DNA of 35,437 nt from CAZHTF01 sp964535305 (GTDB lineage: Bacteria; Planctomycetota; Phycisphaerae; UBA1845; Fen-1342). A program made the position numbers and the translations under genes. Below are positions 1-8,094 of the stretch, piece after piece. The notes beneath the pieces are model-generated. The model saw nothing but the letters and a program-made list of their open reading frames with translations. It ran no database searches and was not told where the DNA came from. Position 1 is the stretch's first letter; every line of letters begins with the position of its first letter. Location of the stretch: the NCBI GenBank assembly GCA_964535305.1, contig CAZHTF010000027.1, positions 1 to 35,437 of the forward strand, given 5' to 3'.

Positions 1-240
1 GCGCTGCCCCGCGCGAACCGCCACCGCCTCGACCACGCCGGACAGGTGCGTGCCAATCGCGATGATCTCACTGGCCGGCTCAATCAGCCCCACGCCCGAG
101 ACCGTCGCGGCGTACGGCGAAATTGGCGGCGCACCTGGCGCGGCGACGCTCTGCCGCGGCTGGCGCTCCTTCAAGACCGAGGCCGTCGCAAAACTCAGCA
201 GGCTCAGCGCGATCAGCGGAATTCCAAATCGAATCAACAC
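1..240 (-). CDS. DevB/HlyD-like membrane fusion protein (partial, N-terminus only)
   Basis: Only the first 80 codons lie in the window; the gene continues past the left edge. It starts with GTG at 240, with GGAGG five bases upstream (246-250). Residues 1-20 form a hydrophobic anchor or signal segment. A variable linker follows, and then the start of a biotinyl-lipoyl-like beta region: a 'GVGLIEPASE' stretch and 'GTHLSGVVEAVAVRAGQ'. That is the pattern that opens periplasmic adaptor (HlyD/DevB/MacA) proteins. It is the last visible gene of an operon with the DevA-like ATPase and DevC-like permease, which supports an adaptor linking the inner-membrane pump to the outer membrane. Family membership is well supported; the substrate is unknown. 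Confidence 0.8.
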   Translation of the reverse strand, partial: MLIRFGIPLIALSLLSFATASVLKERQPRQSVAAPGAPPISPYAATVSGVGLIEPASEIIAIGTHLSGVVEAVAVRAGQR

Positions 241-328
241 GATTACCTCCGATGCTGTTGCTGTCGGCGCGCAAGGCGCGACGCCCTCCGCCGCGTGGGG
301 CCGTTTTCGAACCGCGCGGCACACCGCA

Positions 329-1051
329 TCACGCGGCCGTTTGCTGCACGATGTCCTCGATTCGCCCGTCGCTCATGTGCGCGATGCGATCCGCGAATGA
401 GAAGATTCGCGAATCGTGCGTCACGACCACCACCGCCCGCTGCGGGTGCAGCGCCACGTCGCGCAGCAGCTCGAGCACGCTGTGGCCGGATTTGGCGTCC
501 AGGGCGGCGGTGGGCTCGTCACAGATCACCAGCTTGGGCTCCTGGATCAGCGCCCGCGCGATGGCGACGCGCTGTTGCTGACCGCCGGAAAGGTGCGCCG
601 GGCGCTTGTGCACGTGCGCCCGCATGTCGAGCCGCTCCAGCAACTGGAGCGCGCGCGGCTGGGCATCGCGATGCGAAACGCCGGCGGCAATCAGCGGGAT
701 GGCCGCGTTCTCGGCGGCGGTCAGTGCCGGCAGCAGGTTGTACTGCTGAAAGATGAAGCCGATGTTCCGCCGACGAAACGGCACCTTGAGCCGATCGGGC
801 AGCGTGGTGATGTTCGTGTCGCCAATCAGCACGCTTCCGCCGGTGGGCGTGAGGATTCCGGCGATGATCGAGAGCAGCGTGGTTTTTCCGCAGCCGCTGG
901 GCCCGACCAGCATCAGCATCTCGCCGTTGAGCACATCCAGGTCGACGCCGTTCAGCACGCGCGATTGCGTATCGCCGCTGCGGAAATCCTTGATGACCTG
1001 CTGGCAGCGGACTGCCGCGGGTCGCGCAGGGGCATTTTTGACACTAGCCAC
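329..1051 (-). CDS. DevA-like ABC exporter ATP-binding protein
   Basis: The 240-residue ABC ATPase would energise the adjacent DevC-like permease from the cytoplasmic side. All core motifs are intact: Walker A GPSGCGKTT (about residues 50-58), a Q-loop in 'FIFQQYN', signature LSGGQQQRV (154-162), Walker B LVICDEP (174-180) and H-loop VTHD (His212). Its length and the run of residues fit the MacB/LolD/DevA group. I chose the GTG at 1051, which overlaps the end of the permease gene by 8 bases, over an upstream TTG at 1072. Neither has a strong ribosome site, so translation is probably coupled. The DevA assignment over LolD or MacB rests on the separate permease and adaptor genes. Confidence 0.9.
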   Translation of the reverse strand: MASVKNAPARPAAVRCQQVIKDFRSGDTQSRVLNGVDLDVLNGEMLMLVGPSGCGKTTLLSIIAGILTPTGGSVLIGDTNITTLPDRLKVPFRRRNIGFIFQQYNLLPALTAAENAAIPLIAAGVSHRDAQPRALQLLERLDMRAHVHKRPAHLSGGQQQRVAIARALIQEPKLVICDEPTAALDAKSGHSVLELLRDVALHPQRAVVVVTHDSRIFSFADRIAHMSDGRIEDIVQQTAA

Positions 1052-2186
1052 GAAACACCATTGCGGGATCAACGACCAAAACTTTGCGGATGCTGACGAC
1101 GCTGACGATCAGGATGATGGTCATTACTGCAACGCCCGTGCCGGCCATGACCTGCCAGGGCATGTAGAAGCCGCGCAGGTTGGTGACATTCGGGCTGGTG
1201 AGCTCGAAGAACAGCGCCGAAAGCCCGACGCCGATGCCAAAACCCAGCAGCCCGACAACCAGCGCCTGCAGCAGCACCATGCGGACGATGGCGAAGTTGC
1301 CGACGCCGATCGCCTTGAGCGCCCCGAATTGCCGCATGTTCTCGACCACGAACAGGTAGAAGGTTTGGCCGGCGATCGCGACACCGACCAGGAATCCCAG
1401 GCCGATCGTGATGCCGAAATTCACCGGGATGCCCGTGCGCGTCAGGTAGTAGTTGACCGTCATCCAGGCGAACTCGTCCCAGGTGCGCGCTTGCAGCCCG
1501 GTCTGGCTGCGGATGCGCTGCGCCAGCTCGGCCGGGCTGACACCTGCGGCCGGCTTGGCAATCACGAACGACATCTGATTGCGCGTCGGCGGTGCGTAAC
1601 TGCGGGCCAGGCCAAAGCGCGTGTACACCACCGGAAACGTCACAAACGGGGCGGCGGCTTCACAAATGCCGACCACGACCGCGCGGCGATCGTTCAGCTC
1701 AAGCTCCTTGCCCAGCGCCAGCGGCTCGCCGGGCCAGATGAATTCAAAGCCGGCCCGATCCAAGATCAGCGCGTCCGGCTGGCGCAGATTCTCGACGCTG
1801 CCGAGCAGCATTCGCGGCGGCGCGCCGGCGAGCGATGCGTCGTCCACGCCGAGCATGATGACCTGCTGCAGCCGGCCACCGCGGGCCCGCGCGACAACAT
1901 TGGCTTTGAACAGCGGCGTAGCCCAGTGCGTACCACTGACGCCGCGGACGAGTCCGAGGGCCGTGTCGGGCAGCGGTTCGATCTCATCGAAGTAGATCAC
2001 GGTCGGATCCATGACCCAGACGTCGGCTTCGTGCACGTCGATGATCTGGCTGGTGGTGCGCTGCATCAGCCCGACAAAAATCGAGGTCTGTTGCGCGATC
2101 AGCAGCGTGGCGAATGTGATGCCGAAGATCAGGCCCAGGTATTTGGCACGATCGCCAACCAGCATTTGCAGCGCCACGCGGTTCAT
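1044..2186 (-). CDS. DevC-like ABC exporter permease (FtsX/MacB type)
   Basis: The 380-residue inner-membrane permease has the FtsX-like architecture. One membrane helix lies near the N-terminus (about residues 15-35). A periplasmic domain of about 220 residues follows, then three helices in the last 130 residues, and the protein ends in a short basic tail 'VDPAMVFRG'. The opening 'NRVALQMLVGDRAKYLGLIFGITFATLL' region and the 'ALKAIGVGNFAIVRMVLLQA' loop are typical of DevC-type permeases. The start ATG overlaps the stop of the upstream regulator as ATGA (2183-2186), so the two are translationally coupled. With the ATPase and the HlyD-like adaptor it should form a tripartite exporter. Cyanobacterial DevBCA exports glycolipid; the cargo here is unknown. 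Confidence 0.88.
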   Translation of the reverse strand: MNRVALQMLVGDRAKYLGLIFGITFATLLIAQQTSIFVGLMQRTTSQIIDVHEADVWVMDPTVIYFDEIEPLPDTALGLVRGVSGTHWATPLFKANVVARARGGRLQQVIMLGVDDASLAGAPPRMLLGSVENLRQPDALILDRAGFEFIWPGEPLALGKELELNDRRAVVVGICEAAAPFVTFPVVYTRFGLARSYAPPTRNQMSFVIAKPAAGVSPAELAQRIRSQTGLQARTWDEFAWMTVNYYLTRTGIPVNFGITIGLGFLVGVAIAGQTFYLFVVENMRQFGALKAIGVGNFAIVRMVLLQALVVGLLGFGIGVGLSALFFELTSPNVTNLRGFYMPWQVMAGTGVAVMTIILIVSVVSIRKVLVVDPAMVFRG

Positions 2187-2842
2187 GGCCCAGCCTCCGG
2201 CGCACGCTCGCGGCGCAAGCGCTCGGCCTCCCCGCGCAAGCCAACCAGCGTGAAGCGCACGATGTGATCTGCGAGCCGCTCAATCTGCGCCGATGAGAAG
2301 GTCACATCTGGGTAGAGCCGGACGGTCACGGCCTTGTTGTGATGAAAGAAGAGGCATTGCGCCAGCACGCCGGCGGCGTACCAGCGGACGCGCGGATCGT
2401 CGGCGTCGAGCCCGAGCAGCTCGCCGACGATGCCGCGCAGCATCGCGAATTTCGGGCGAATTTCGAGCTCGACCAACTCATCCAGCGCCGGGCCGGGGTC
2501 GACCATCTCGCGTGAGATCAATTTTCCGTGCCAGGCGGGCCGACCGCTGTCCAGCAATCCGCGCACCATGGTGCGCACGAAGAAATCCAGTTTCTGTTCG
2601 GGGGGCAGCGCGACTTGCAACTGGTCGCGCAATTCGGCCGCCGCCACCACGCAGTCGTGTGCGTACCGAATGACGGCGCGATATAGCCCGTCCTTGTCAC
2701 CGAAGTGGTAGTTGACGGCGGCGATGTTCGCCTCGGCCTTGGCGCAGATGTCTCGGATGGCGACGGCGTGAAAGCCGCGTTCGGCAAAAGCCTCGCCGGC
2801 GGCCTCGAGCAGTCGATCGCGGGTATCTCTTGGCTTAGCCAT
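2183..2842 (-). CDS. TetR-family regulator, CecR/DUF1956-like
   Basis: The 219-residue protein opens with a TetR helix-turn-helix ('TRDRLLEAAGEAFAERG...' to 'NYHFGDKDGLYRAVI', residues about 6-60). The C-terminal ligand domain resembles the CecR (YbiH) group. In E. coli, CecR controls an operon that also encodes a HlyD-type adaptor and ABC exporter parts, so the arrangement here is a parallel. The ATG at 2842 gives the normal TetR leader. A TTG 30 bases upstream would add residues encoded by a tandem repeat and has no ribosome site. It is the first gene of the exporter operon, joined to it by an ATGA overlap, and probably represses its own operon through the 13-bp tandem repeat just upstream. 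Confidence 0.9.
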   Translation of the reverse strand: MAKPRDTRDRLLEAAGEAFAERGFHAVAIRDICAKAEANIAAVNYHFGDKDGLYRAVIRYAHDCVVAAAELRDQLQVALPPEQKLDFFVRTMVRGLLDSGRPAWHGKLISREMVDPGPALDELVELEIRPKFAMLRGIVGELLGLDADDPRVRWYAAGVLAQCLFFHHNKAVTVRLYPDVTFSSAQIERLADHIVRFTLVGLRGEAERLRRERAPEAGP

Positions 2843-2845
2843 GCG

Positions 2846-2871
2846 AACCGCCGTTTCAAACCGTCGTTTCA
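2846..2871. promoter_or_regulatory. Tandem 13-bp repeat, candidate operator of the TetR-exporter operon
   Basis: Two abutting copies, AACCGCCGTTTCA and AACCGTCGTTTCA, differ at one base and end four bases before the regulator start codon. The junction also contains a short inverted repeat (AAAC...GTTT). The position over the ribosome-binding region fits an autoregulatory operator. This is inferred from position and symmetry only. Confidence 0.45.
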
Positions 2872-3076
2872 AGCGGGAGTTTAGCTCGTGTTTGAGTTTT
2901 TGCGCGGTGAATCTCCTAACTGATTTCTGAGACTCACGTTATCTGCACGGATTTCTTGTTTCGGCCGGTAGGGCTCGCGCGGGCGGAGCGGCCAACAGGA
3001 ATTCGACGGGCTGCCGGGCGAGTCGCGCTGTCGTCTGGAGCGCGTGCCGGACCTCGGCCCGTGCCGGCGGTCGAAT

Positions 3077-3589
3077 CTAGTGCAGGAACCAGACGAAGAC
3101 CGGCGCGACGTTCACGGCGGGGTCGTTCAGCGCCGCCAGCAGGTGGCTGTAATACAGGGCCCACTTGCACAGCACCGCCGCGTAGGTCGCCAGGATGAAC
3201 CAACTCGCCAGCTCGGCGGCGTGGTGCGTCCGATAGAAAAGTAGGATGGTTGAGCCGAGCACGATCAGCCCGGCCTTGTACGCCACCACCCAGATCGGTT
3301 CTGCTAGCAGGCGCGCCGCGAGCGGGTTGAGTTCGACGAACGGGTTCCAGGCCGATTCGATCAACGTGAAGCCCAGGTCGAAGATGTTCAGCGTCCAGAC
3401 GGCGGCAAGCGCGAACAGCACGCGCCGCGGGCGATTCAGCCAAGTGGATTGGATTGGACTCGCGCTGTCGACGGTCGCGGTCGTCGTCGCCGCGGCCCGC
3501 GGGCTGCTGCGGGTCGCGAGCGAGGTTTTGTGGATCGCGGCCGAATCGAATGCGCTACGCGCCGGCTCGAATGCGAGAGTTGCGTTCAC
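3077..3589 (-). CDS. Small integral membrane protein, DUF5658-like
   Basis: This 170-residue protein has a Ser/Thr/Ala-rich N-terminal tail of about 50 residues. Four hydrophobic segments follow (about 56-75, 95-113, 120-135, 140-170). The pattern 'LNIFDLGFTLIES...FVELNPLAARLL' matches the N..D..T...E.NP layout I associate with DUF5658. No catalytic motif is visible. It starts with GTG at 3589, with only a weak GAG upstream. It lies on the same strand as the exporter operon, 234 bp upstream of its regulator, and is divergent from the S9 peptidase gene. A 7-bp hairpin (3629-3635/3643-3649, one wobble pair) sits in its probable leader. Function unknown. Confidence 0.65.
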   Translation of the reverse strand: MNATLAFEPARSAFDSAAIHKTSLATRSSPRAAATTTATVDSASPIQSTWLNRPRRVLFALAAVWTLNIFDLGFTLIESAWNPFVELNPLAARLLAEPIWVVAYKAGLIVLGSTILLFYRTHHAAELASWFILATYAAVLCKWALYYSHLLAALNDPAVNVAPVFVWFLH

Positions 3590-3660
3590 GCCAACTCGAT
3601 CGGCAAAATTTCGGCAGGGTTAAAGCACCGCGGGGAAAAATCCTCCGCGTGCGCCAACCA

Positions 3661-3686
3661 TTGCCGCTTCTGTTAAGACGCGGCAA
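3661..3686. repeat. Inverted repeat in the divergent DUF5658/S9 intergenic region
   Basis: TTGCCGC (3661-3667) and GCGGCAA (3680-3686) form a perfect 7-bp stem with a 12-base loop, between the divergent starts at 3589 and 3777. It could be an operator or leader hairpin. No T-tract follows on either strand, so a terminator is unlikely. Confidence 0.4.
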
Positions 3687-3776
3687 TTCACGTGCCGCCT
3701 TCGCGAACCGGCCTGACGCTCTCGCCGAATCGAACGCGGCCTGCGTACACTCCCGGCTTACGCAGGAGGCTTGCGG

Positions 3777-6074
3777 ATGCGCGAAATGACGAACCGATCG
3801 GAGATGAACCACGTGCGCCGACGCAATCGCGAACGGACGCTTCGGCGATGGATGGTTGGCGCCTGGATTCTGGCGGCGGCGCTGCCAAGCGCCGCGCAGC
3901 AGCCCACGCTCACGACACGCCCCAGCAGCAGCACGAACGGCGCCGCGGGCAGCGCCAGCGCTCCGGCGCTGCGCACGCTGACCGTCGACCTGATTTACGG
4001 GCCGGACGCGCCCGATTTCAGCGGCACGATTCCCAGCGGCACGCGCTGGCTCGACGACGGCAAGATGCTCGAGCGCCGCGACGGACGCGCCGTACGAATT
4101 GACCCCGAGAGCGGCGAAGCACAGGCCGATTTCGATGAAGACGCGCTGCGAGCCGCGCTGAGGGCCGCCGGCGATTTCGACGACGACGCGCTCGAACGAT
4201 TCACACGCAATCCAGGGCAGCGATCGCGCGAGCGCGGCAGCGCCCTGCTCGAGCACAAGCAGAGCATGTATCGCTACGATTTTGGCAATGGCGCGCTGCG
4301 CAAGTTCGCCGACAATCTCGAGCAGCGCGACGAGTGGCAGGAGCTGGACTGGAGCCCAAAGGCCAGCTTCGTCAGCTACGTGCACAAGAACGACCTCTAC
4401 ACCATCGAAACCAATAGCGGGCGCAAGTCGCGCCTGACGGATGACGGCAGCGAAACGCGGCTGAACGGCGTGCTCGACTGGCTCTACCAGGAAGAAATCT
4501 ACGGCCGCGGCGAGTGGCGCGCGTATTGGTGGCATCCGGACGAGAAGTGGATCGCGTTCCTGCAACTGGATCAGACAAACGTCCCGCTGCATACGATCGT
4601 CGATCCTGTCGGGCCGCGGGCCACGCTCGAACAACTTCGCTATCCGAAAGCCGGCGATCCGAACCCTCTGGTCAAGCTCGGGGTCTGCAAACCCGATGGC
4701 AGCGAGAAGCGCTGGATCGACCTGACGCAATACGCCAACGACGAACCGCTCGTCGTGCGCGTCGGCTGGGCGCCGGATGGCCTGCTGATGTTCCAGGTGC
4801 AGGATCGCTTGCAAACCTGGCTGGATCTGAACGAAGCCGATCCGCAGACCGGCAAGCTGCGCACGCTGTTTCGCGAGACTTCGCCGGCGTGGGTGAATGT
4901 GCTGGATGAGCCACAATGGCTCAAGGACGGCACCTTCCTCTGGGAGAGCGAGCGCGACGGCTGGCGGCATCTGTATCACTTCGCCCGCAGCGGAAACCTC
5001 ATTGGGCAGATCACGCGCGGCGAGTGGGACGTCCGCAAATTTCACGGCGTCTCAGAAGATGGCTGGGTGTACTTCAGCGGCACAGCCGACACACCAATCG
5101 AGGAGCATGCCTATCGCGTGCGACTGGCTGGGGGACAGCAGCAGCGTCTCACGCAGCCGGGCTTCAGCCACAGTCTGAAATTCGAGCGGCAATGCCGCTG
5201 GTTTATCGACACGTTCAGCAACTGCACCATGCCGCCTAAGGTGCATCTGCGTCGCGCGAATGGCGAGCTGCTGCGCGTGATCAGCGAGAACGACGTGGCG
5301 GCGCTGCGCGAGATCGAGCTGCCGCAGGTGGAGTTCGTGCGCCCGCCGGCCCGCGACGGTCATCTCCTCTACGCGAAGCTGGTCAAGCCGCGCAACTGGC
5401 AACCAAACGTGCGCTACCCGGTGCTCTGCCAGGTGTACGGCGGTCCGCAATCGCCGATGGTGGAGAACCAGTGGGGCGGCCGCGGCGGCCTACTGGATTT
5501 TATGCTGGCGCAGGAGGGCTACCTGATTTGGGAATGTGACCCGCGCATCGCGACCGGCGGGGCGGTGAACGCGTGGCCGGCGCATAAGAGCCTGGGCGCC
5601 AGCGAGCTGGCCGACCTGGAAGACAGCGTCGCCTGGCTGGTGCAGCAAGGGCTGGCCGACCCGCAGCGTGTCGGAATCAGCGGCTACAGCTACGGCGGAT
5701 ATTTTGTCGCGTATGCCCTGACGCATAGCAAGGTTTTCAGCGCCGGATTCTGCGGCGCGCCGGTGGTGGATTGGAAACTTTATGACACGGTCTACACCGA
5801 ACGCTACCTGTCGACGCCACAACTCAACCCCGAAGGCTACGAGAGCTCCTCGGCGCTGCGGGCCGCCAAGGAACTGCACGGGCGCCTGCTGCTGCTGCAT
5901 GGCGTGATCGACGAGAACGTGCACATTCAGAATTCGTACGAGTTTCTGTACGAGCTGCAGAAGCACCGCAAGCAGATCGAGTTCATGGCGTATCCGCGCG
6001 ACCGACACGGGATCGTCCGCGGGCAGCGGCACTTCGTCGACCTGCAGGTGAAGTTCGTGCGCGAGCGGCTATAG
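3777..6074 (+). CDS. Prolyl oligopeptidase-family S9 peptidase, DPP-IV type
   Basis: The 765-residue serine peptidase probably cleaves dipeptides from peptide N-termini in the periplasm. A basic N-region and hydrophobic stretch (about residues 22-38, ending 'LPSAAQQ') looks like a signal peptide. The middle is the DPP-IV beta-propeller. It includes 'LDWLYQEEIYG' with Glu239-Glu240, matching the double-Glu motif that holds the substrate amino group in DPP-IV. The C-terminal alpha/beta-hydrolase domain has nucleophile Ser638 in GYSYGG, Asp712 in 'HGVIDENVH' and His744 in 'PRDRHG', so the triad is complete. ATG 3777 is chosen because AGGAGG (3764-3769) sits seven bases before it. The stop is shared with the convergent gene in the palindrome CTATAG. 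Confidence 0.95.
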   Translation: MREMTNRSEMNHVRRRNRERTLRRWMVGAWILAAALPSAAQQPTLTTRPSSSTNGAAGSASAPALRTLTVDLIYGPDAPDFSGTIPSGTRWLDDGKMLERRDGRAVRIDPESGEAQADFDEDALRAALRAAGDFDDDALERFTRNPGQRSRERGSALLEHKQSMYRYDFGNGALRKFADNLEQRDEWQELDWSPKASFVSYVHKNDLYTIETNSGRKSRLTDDGSETRLNGVLDWLYQEEIYGRGEWRAYWWHPDEKWIAFLQLDQTNVPLHTIVDPVGPRATLEQLRYPKAGDPNPLVKLGVCKPDGSEKRWIDLTQYANDEPLVVRVGWAPDGLLMFQVQDRLQTWLDLNEADPQTGKLRTLFRETSPAWVNVLDEPQWLKDGTFLWESERDGWRHLYHFARSGNLIGQITRGEWDVRKFHGVSEDGWVYFSGTADTPIEEHAYRVRLAGGQQQRLTQPGFSHSLKFERQCRWFIDTFSNCTMPPKVHLRRANGELLRVISENDVAALREIELPQVEFVRPPARDGHLLYAKLVKPRNWQPNVRYPVLCQVYGGPQSPMVENQWGGRGGLLDFMLAQEGYLIWECDPRIATGGAVNAWPAHKSLGASELADLEDSVAWLVQQGLADPQRVGISGYSYGGYFVAYALTHSKVFSAGFCGAPVVDWKLYDTVYTERYLSTPQLNPEGYESSSALRAAKELHGRLLLLHGVIDENVHIQNSYEFLYELQKHRKQIEFMAYPRDRHGIVRGQRHFVDLQVKFVRERL

Positions 6075-6524
6075 CGCGACGTCGCGACGCCGGGCGCGCG
6101 TCAGCCAGAATCCGGTCGCTGCAACTGCGGTCAGCAGCCCGCTCAGGCCGCTGCAAGGGTCGAACGGCACATCGACGGGCGTGCCGCACGGCAGCAACGC
6201 TGGGTCATAGAGCACGGCGCCGCGCAAGCAGCCGTCGGCGCTTGGGCAGATGGTGATGCAGCTTCGATCGGCGGTTCCGACGGCGCGGACCGCGTCGCCA
6301 ACCTGGAAGCCGCCGGCATCCGGCACGACGAACGCTCCGCCAGCGCCCTGGAAGAGCACGCAGCCGCCATCACGCACGAGGATGCCGCACGCATCGATCT
6401 CTACCGATGCAGGCTGCGTTGTCTGCGCCAGTGCGGCGGCGCCGGCGAGAATCGTGGCGAGTAGCGCGAATGTCGTGTGCGTCACCAGGCGCGGCGCGCG
6501 TCTGACTCGGCGGGTAGTGTTCAT
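6069..6524 (-). CDS. Secreted Cys-rich protein with C-terminal membrane tail
   Basis: I do not recognise a named family. The 151-residue protein has a signal peptide (residues 1-33, ending 'AGAAALAQ'). A compact domain follows with seven cysteines in the mature part ('DACGILV', 'GGCVLF', 'SCITIC', 'DGCL', 'PCG', 'DPC'). It ends with a hydrophobic helix and RARRR. That tail resembles envelope-sorting or anchoring tails (short helix plus Arg cluster), though no PEP-type motif precedes it. The repeated 'GGAFVVPDAGGFQVGDAVRAVGT' pattern suggests an OB-like or beta-barrel fold (inference). The start is supported by AAAGGAG seven bases upstream. It is convergent with the S9 peptidase, overlapping it by six bases. 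Confidence 0.75.
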   Translation of the reverse strand: MNTTRRVRRAPRLVTHTTFALLATILAGAAALAQTTQPASVEIDACGILVRDGGCVLFQGAGGAFVVPDAGGFQVGDAVRAVGTADRSCITICPSADGCLRGAVLYDPALLPCGTPVDVPFDPCSGLSGLLTAVAATGFWLTRARRRDVAL

Positions 6525-6647
6525 TCACGAACTCCTTTTGCGACGCCGGCGGGTGAAGCCGCCAGTGTCGCCTCCAGACTGTCGCCATGCGCTGCGGTCA
6601 TGGGTTCGAGCCGCGCGAGGCCATCGGGCAGCGACAATGTGACCGGG

Positions 6648-8084
6648 TTACGTTCTTTTCTCGATCGGCTTGAGCCGCAGGCGCTCGACCGCGCGGCGCG
6701 CCGCCGGGCTCTGCATGAAGAGTCGCCAGACCAGGCCGCTGCGGGCGTTTTCAATCGCGATCAACATCGGGCCCTGGTCGATGCCGGTGTAATCTTCTTC
6801 CGCGTGGTTCTGGTCGAGATTGAACGAATCGACGAACCCGTAGCCGCCGTCTTTCGGGTCGCGCCAAACAAACGGCCTGCCGTCTGGCCCAGGCAGCTCG
6901 CGCATGCGACGCAGGGCCGCGACGGCGCGCTGCGGCACGAACACGATCGACGAGCCCGGGCCATACGGCGCCACCGTGCCCTCGTGCCACTCGTCCTTGT
7001 CCGCAATGTTGGGCTGGACCATCGGCACAATGTAGCCGTCGCGGGCCGCGGCGGGCGCCGAGCCCCAGAAGCCCGCCTTGAAAGTCTGGAAGCGATCCGC
7101 GTGCTCGAGGCTGCGGCGGATATGCGTCAGCACGGCGCGATGCGAATTTTCAAACCAGTCGACCGGCGGCTCGCTCGAGCCGAACGCGGTCGGGTCATCG
7201 GCGGCCAGTCCGCGATAGTCGATGAAGCAGTGACTAAAAAAGTAGGTGAAAAGCGCGCCAGGCCAGGAGACCACGAACGGCGGCATGCCGGCGTGCTGTT
7301 TGATCGGGCGCTTCAGGCGGTAATACAGCGCCGGCTCGACCGCGTGCGATTCGCTGCCAGACCCGACCGCCAGAAAGTACACCAGCCGCTCCTCGCAACT
7401 GGCATTCCACCAATGATGCTTGAGAAATTCACCCGGCCCGTTGAGCCGCGTGCGATCGTCGGGCTTCCAAGCCATCGAGATGAAGCCCTGCTCGGCGACC
7501 GCGAAACGCCGCCAATCGGTCTGCGACTCAATCTGCGTCGCGAGCGCTTTCACGTCTCCATCAAAATACTCGCCCGCGACCAGGGCGCCGGCGAGAAACA
7601 GCGCGTGATCAACGGTGCTCGCGGCGATCTCGTAGCCGCTGAGCGAGAGGCCGGCGTTGTCCTTGTCCGGAAAATGCAGGAACACGCCGAACTTGCGATT
7701 GTCTTCGCGATCGAGCAGTGCCCGCAGCACGGTCCGGGCCCGCTGCGTGGCCTCGTCGCGCGTCACCCAGCCGCGCTCGACCGCGATCGGCAGCCCCGCG
7801 AGCTGAAAGCCGACCGCCGCGATGCTCGACACCGGCGCTTTCAAGCGGTCCTTGGCGAGCTTGGCGGGCGAGCCGACCTGCTCCCAGAAATAGCGATGGC
7901 ACGCGTACTGGATTTCATCGAGCAGCTTTTCATCGGACTCGGTGAACCGGTACGCTAGGTCGCTGCGGGTCGCGTCCGAACGTGTGATGCCAACGTTCTG
8001 CGTAGCCGGCTGTGCACGGGCGCCCGCGGCAAGCGCGCTGAGCGCTACGATCGCAACTGCTTTTCTCAGAATAAGTTGACACAT
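6648..8084 (-). CDS. Secreted glucoamylase-like hydrolase (PF10091 / GH144-type)
   Basis: This 478-residue protein begins with a signal peptide (about 1-24, 'AALAAGARAQ') and then an alpha/alpha-barrel-like glycosidase. Typical patterns are 'ACHRYFWEQV', 'SSIAAVGFQLAGLPIAVERGW', 'HFPDKD', 'PPFVVSWPGALFTYFFSHCFID', 'DGYIVPMVQP', 'APYGPGSS' and 'GYGFVDSFNLD'. These match PF10091 glucoamylase-like proteins, which include endo-beta-1,2-glucanases (GH144). It probably degrades an extracytoplasmic glucan; the exact linkage cannot be read from sequence. ATG 8084 is preferred over ATG 8108, which abuts the operator. It is divergent from the lacI-type gene, with a shared operator over its -35 box, so the regulator probably represses it until a sugar signal arrives. 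The open frame continues upstream to 10154, but that part is antisense to lacI. Confidence 0.85.
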   Translation of the reverse strand: MCQLILRKAVAIVALSALAAGARAQPATQNVGITRSDATRSDLAYRFTESDEKLLDEIQYACHRYFWEQVGSPAKLAKDRLKAPVSSIAAVGFQLAGLPIAVERGWVTRDEATQRARTVLRALLDREDNRKFGVFLHFPDKDNAGLSLSGYEIAASTVDHALFLAGALVAGEYFDGDVKALATQIESQTDWRRFAVAEQGFISMAWKPDDRTRLNGPGEFLKHHWWNASCEERLVYFLAVGSGSESHAVEPALYYRLKRPIKQHAGMPPFVVSWPGALFTYFFSHCFIDYRGLAADDPTAFGSSEPPVDWFENSHRAVLTHIRRSLEHADRFQTFKAGFWGSAPAAARDGYIVPMVQPNIADKDEWHEGTVAPYGPGSSIVFVPQRAVAALRRMRELPGPDGRPFVWRDPKDGGYGFVDSFNLDQNHAEEDYTGIDQGPMLIAIENARSGLVWRLFMQSPAARRAVERLRLKPIEKRT

Positions 8085-8094
8085 GGTGCCGACC

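Noticed and set aside
753..2267. Long plus-strand frame opposite the exporter permease
   Set aside because: It is Asp/His/Gln/Arg-rich mirror sequence of the permease gene, without any family motif or ribosome site.
2872..2872. TTG start for the TetR-like regulator
   Set aside because: It would translate the 13-bp tandem repeat and lacks a ribosome site; ATG 2842 gives the usual TetR N-terminus.
3555..5045. Long minus-strand frame opposite the S9 peptidase
   Set aside because: The peptidase motifs and signal peptide on the plus strand are unmistakable; the opposite frame is a high-GC artefact.
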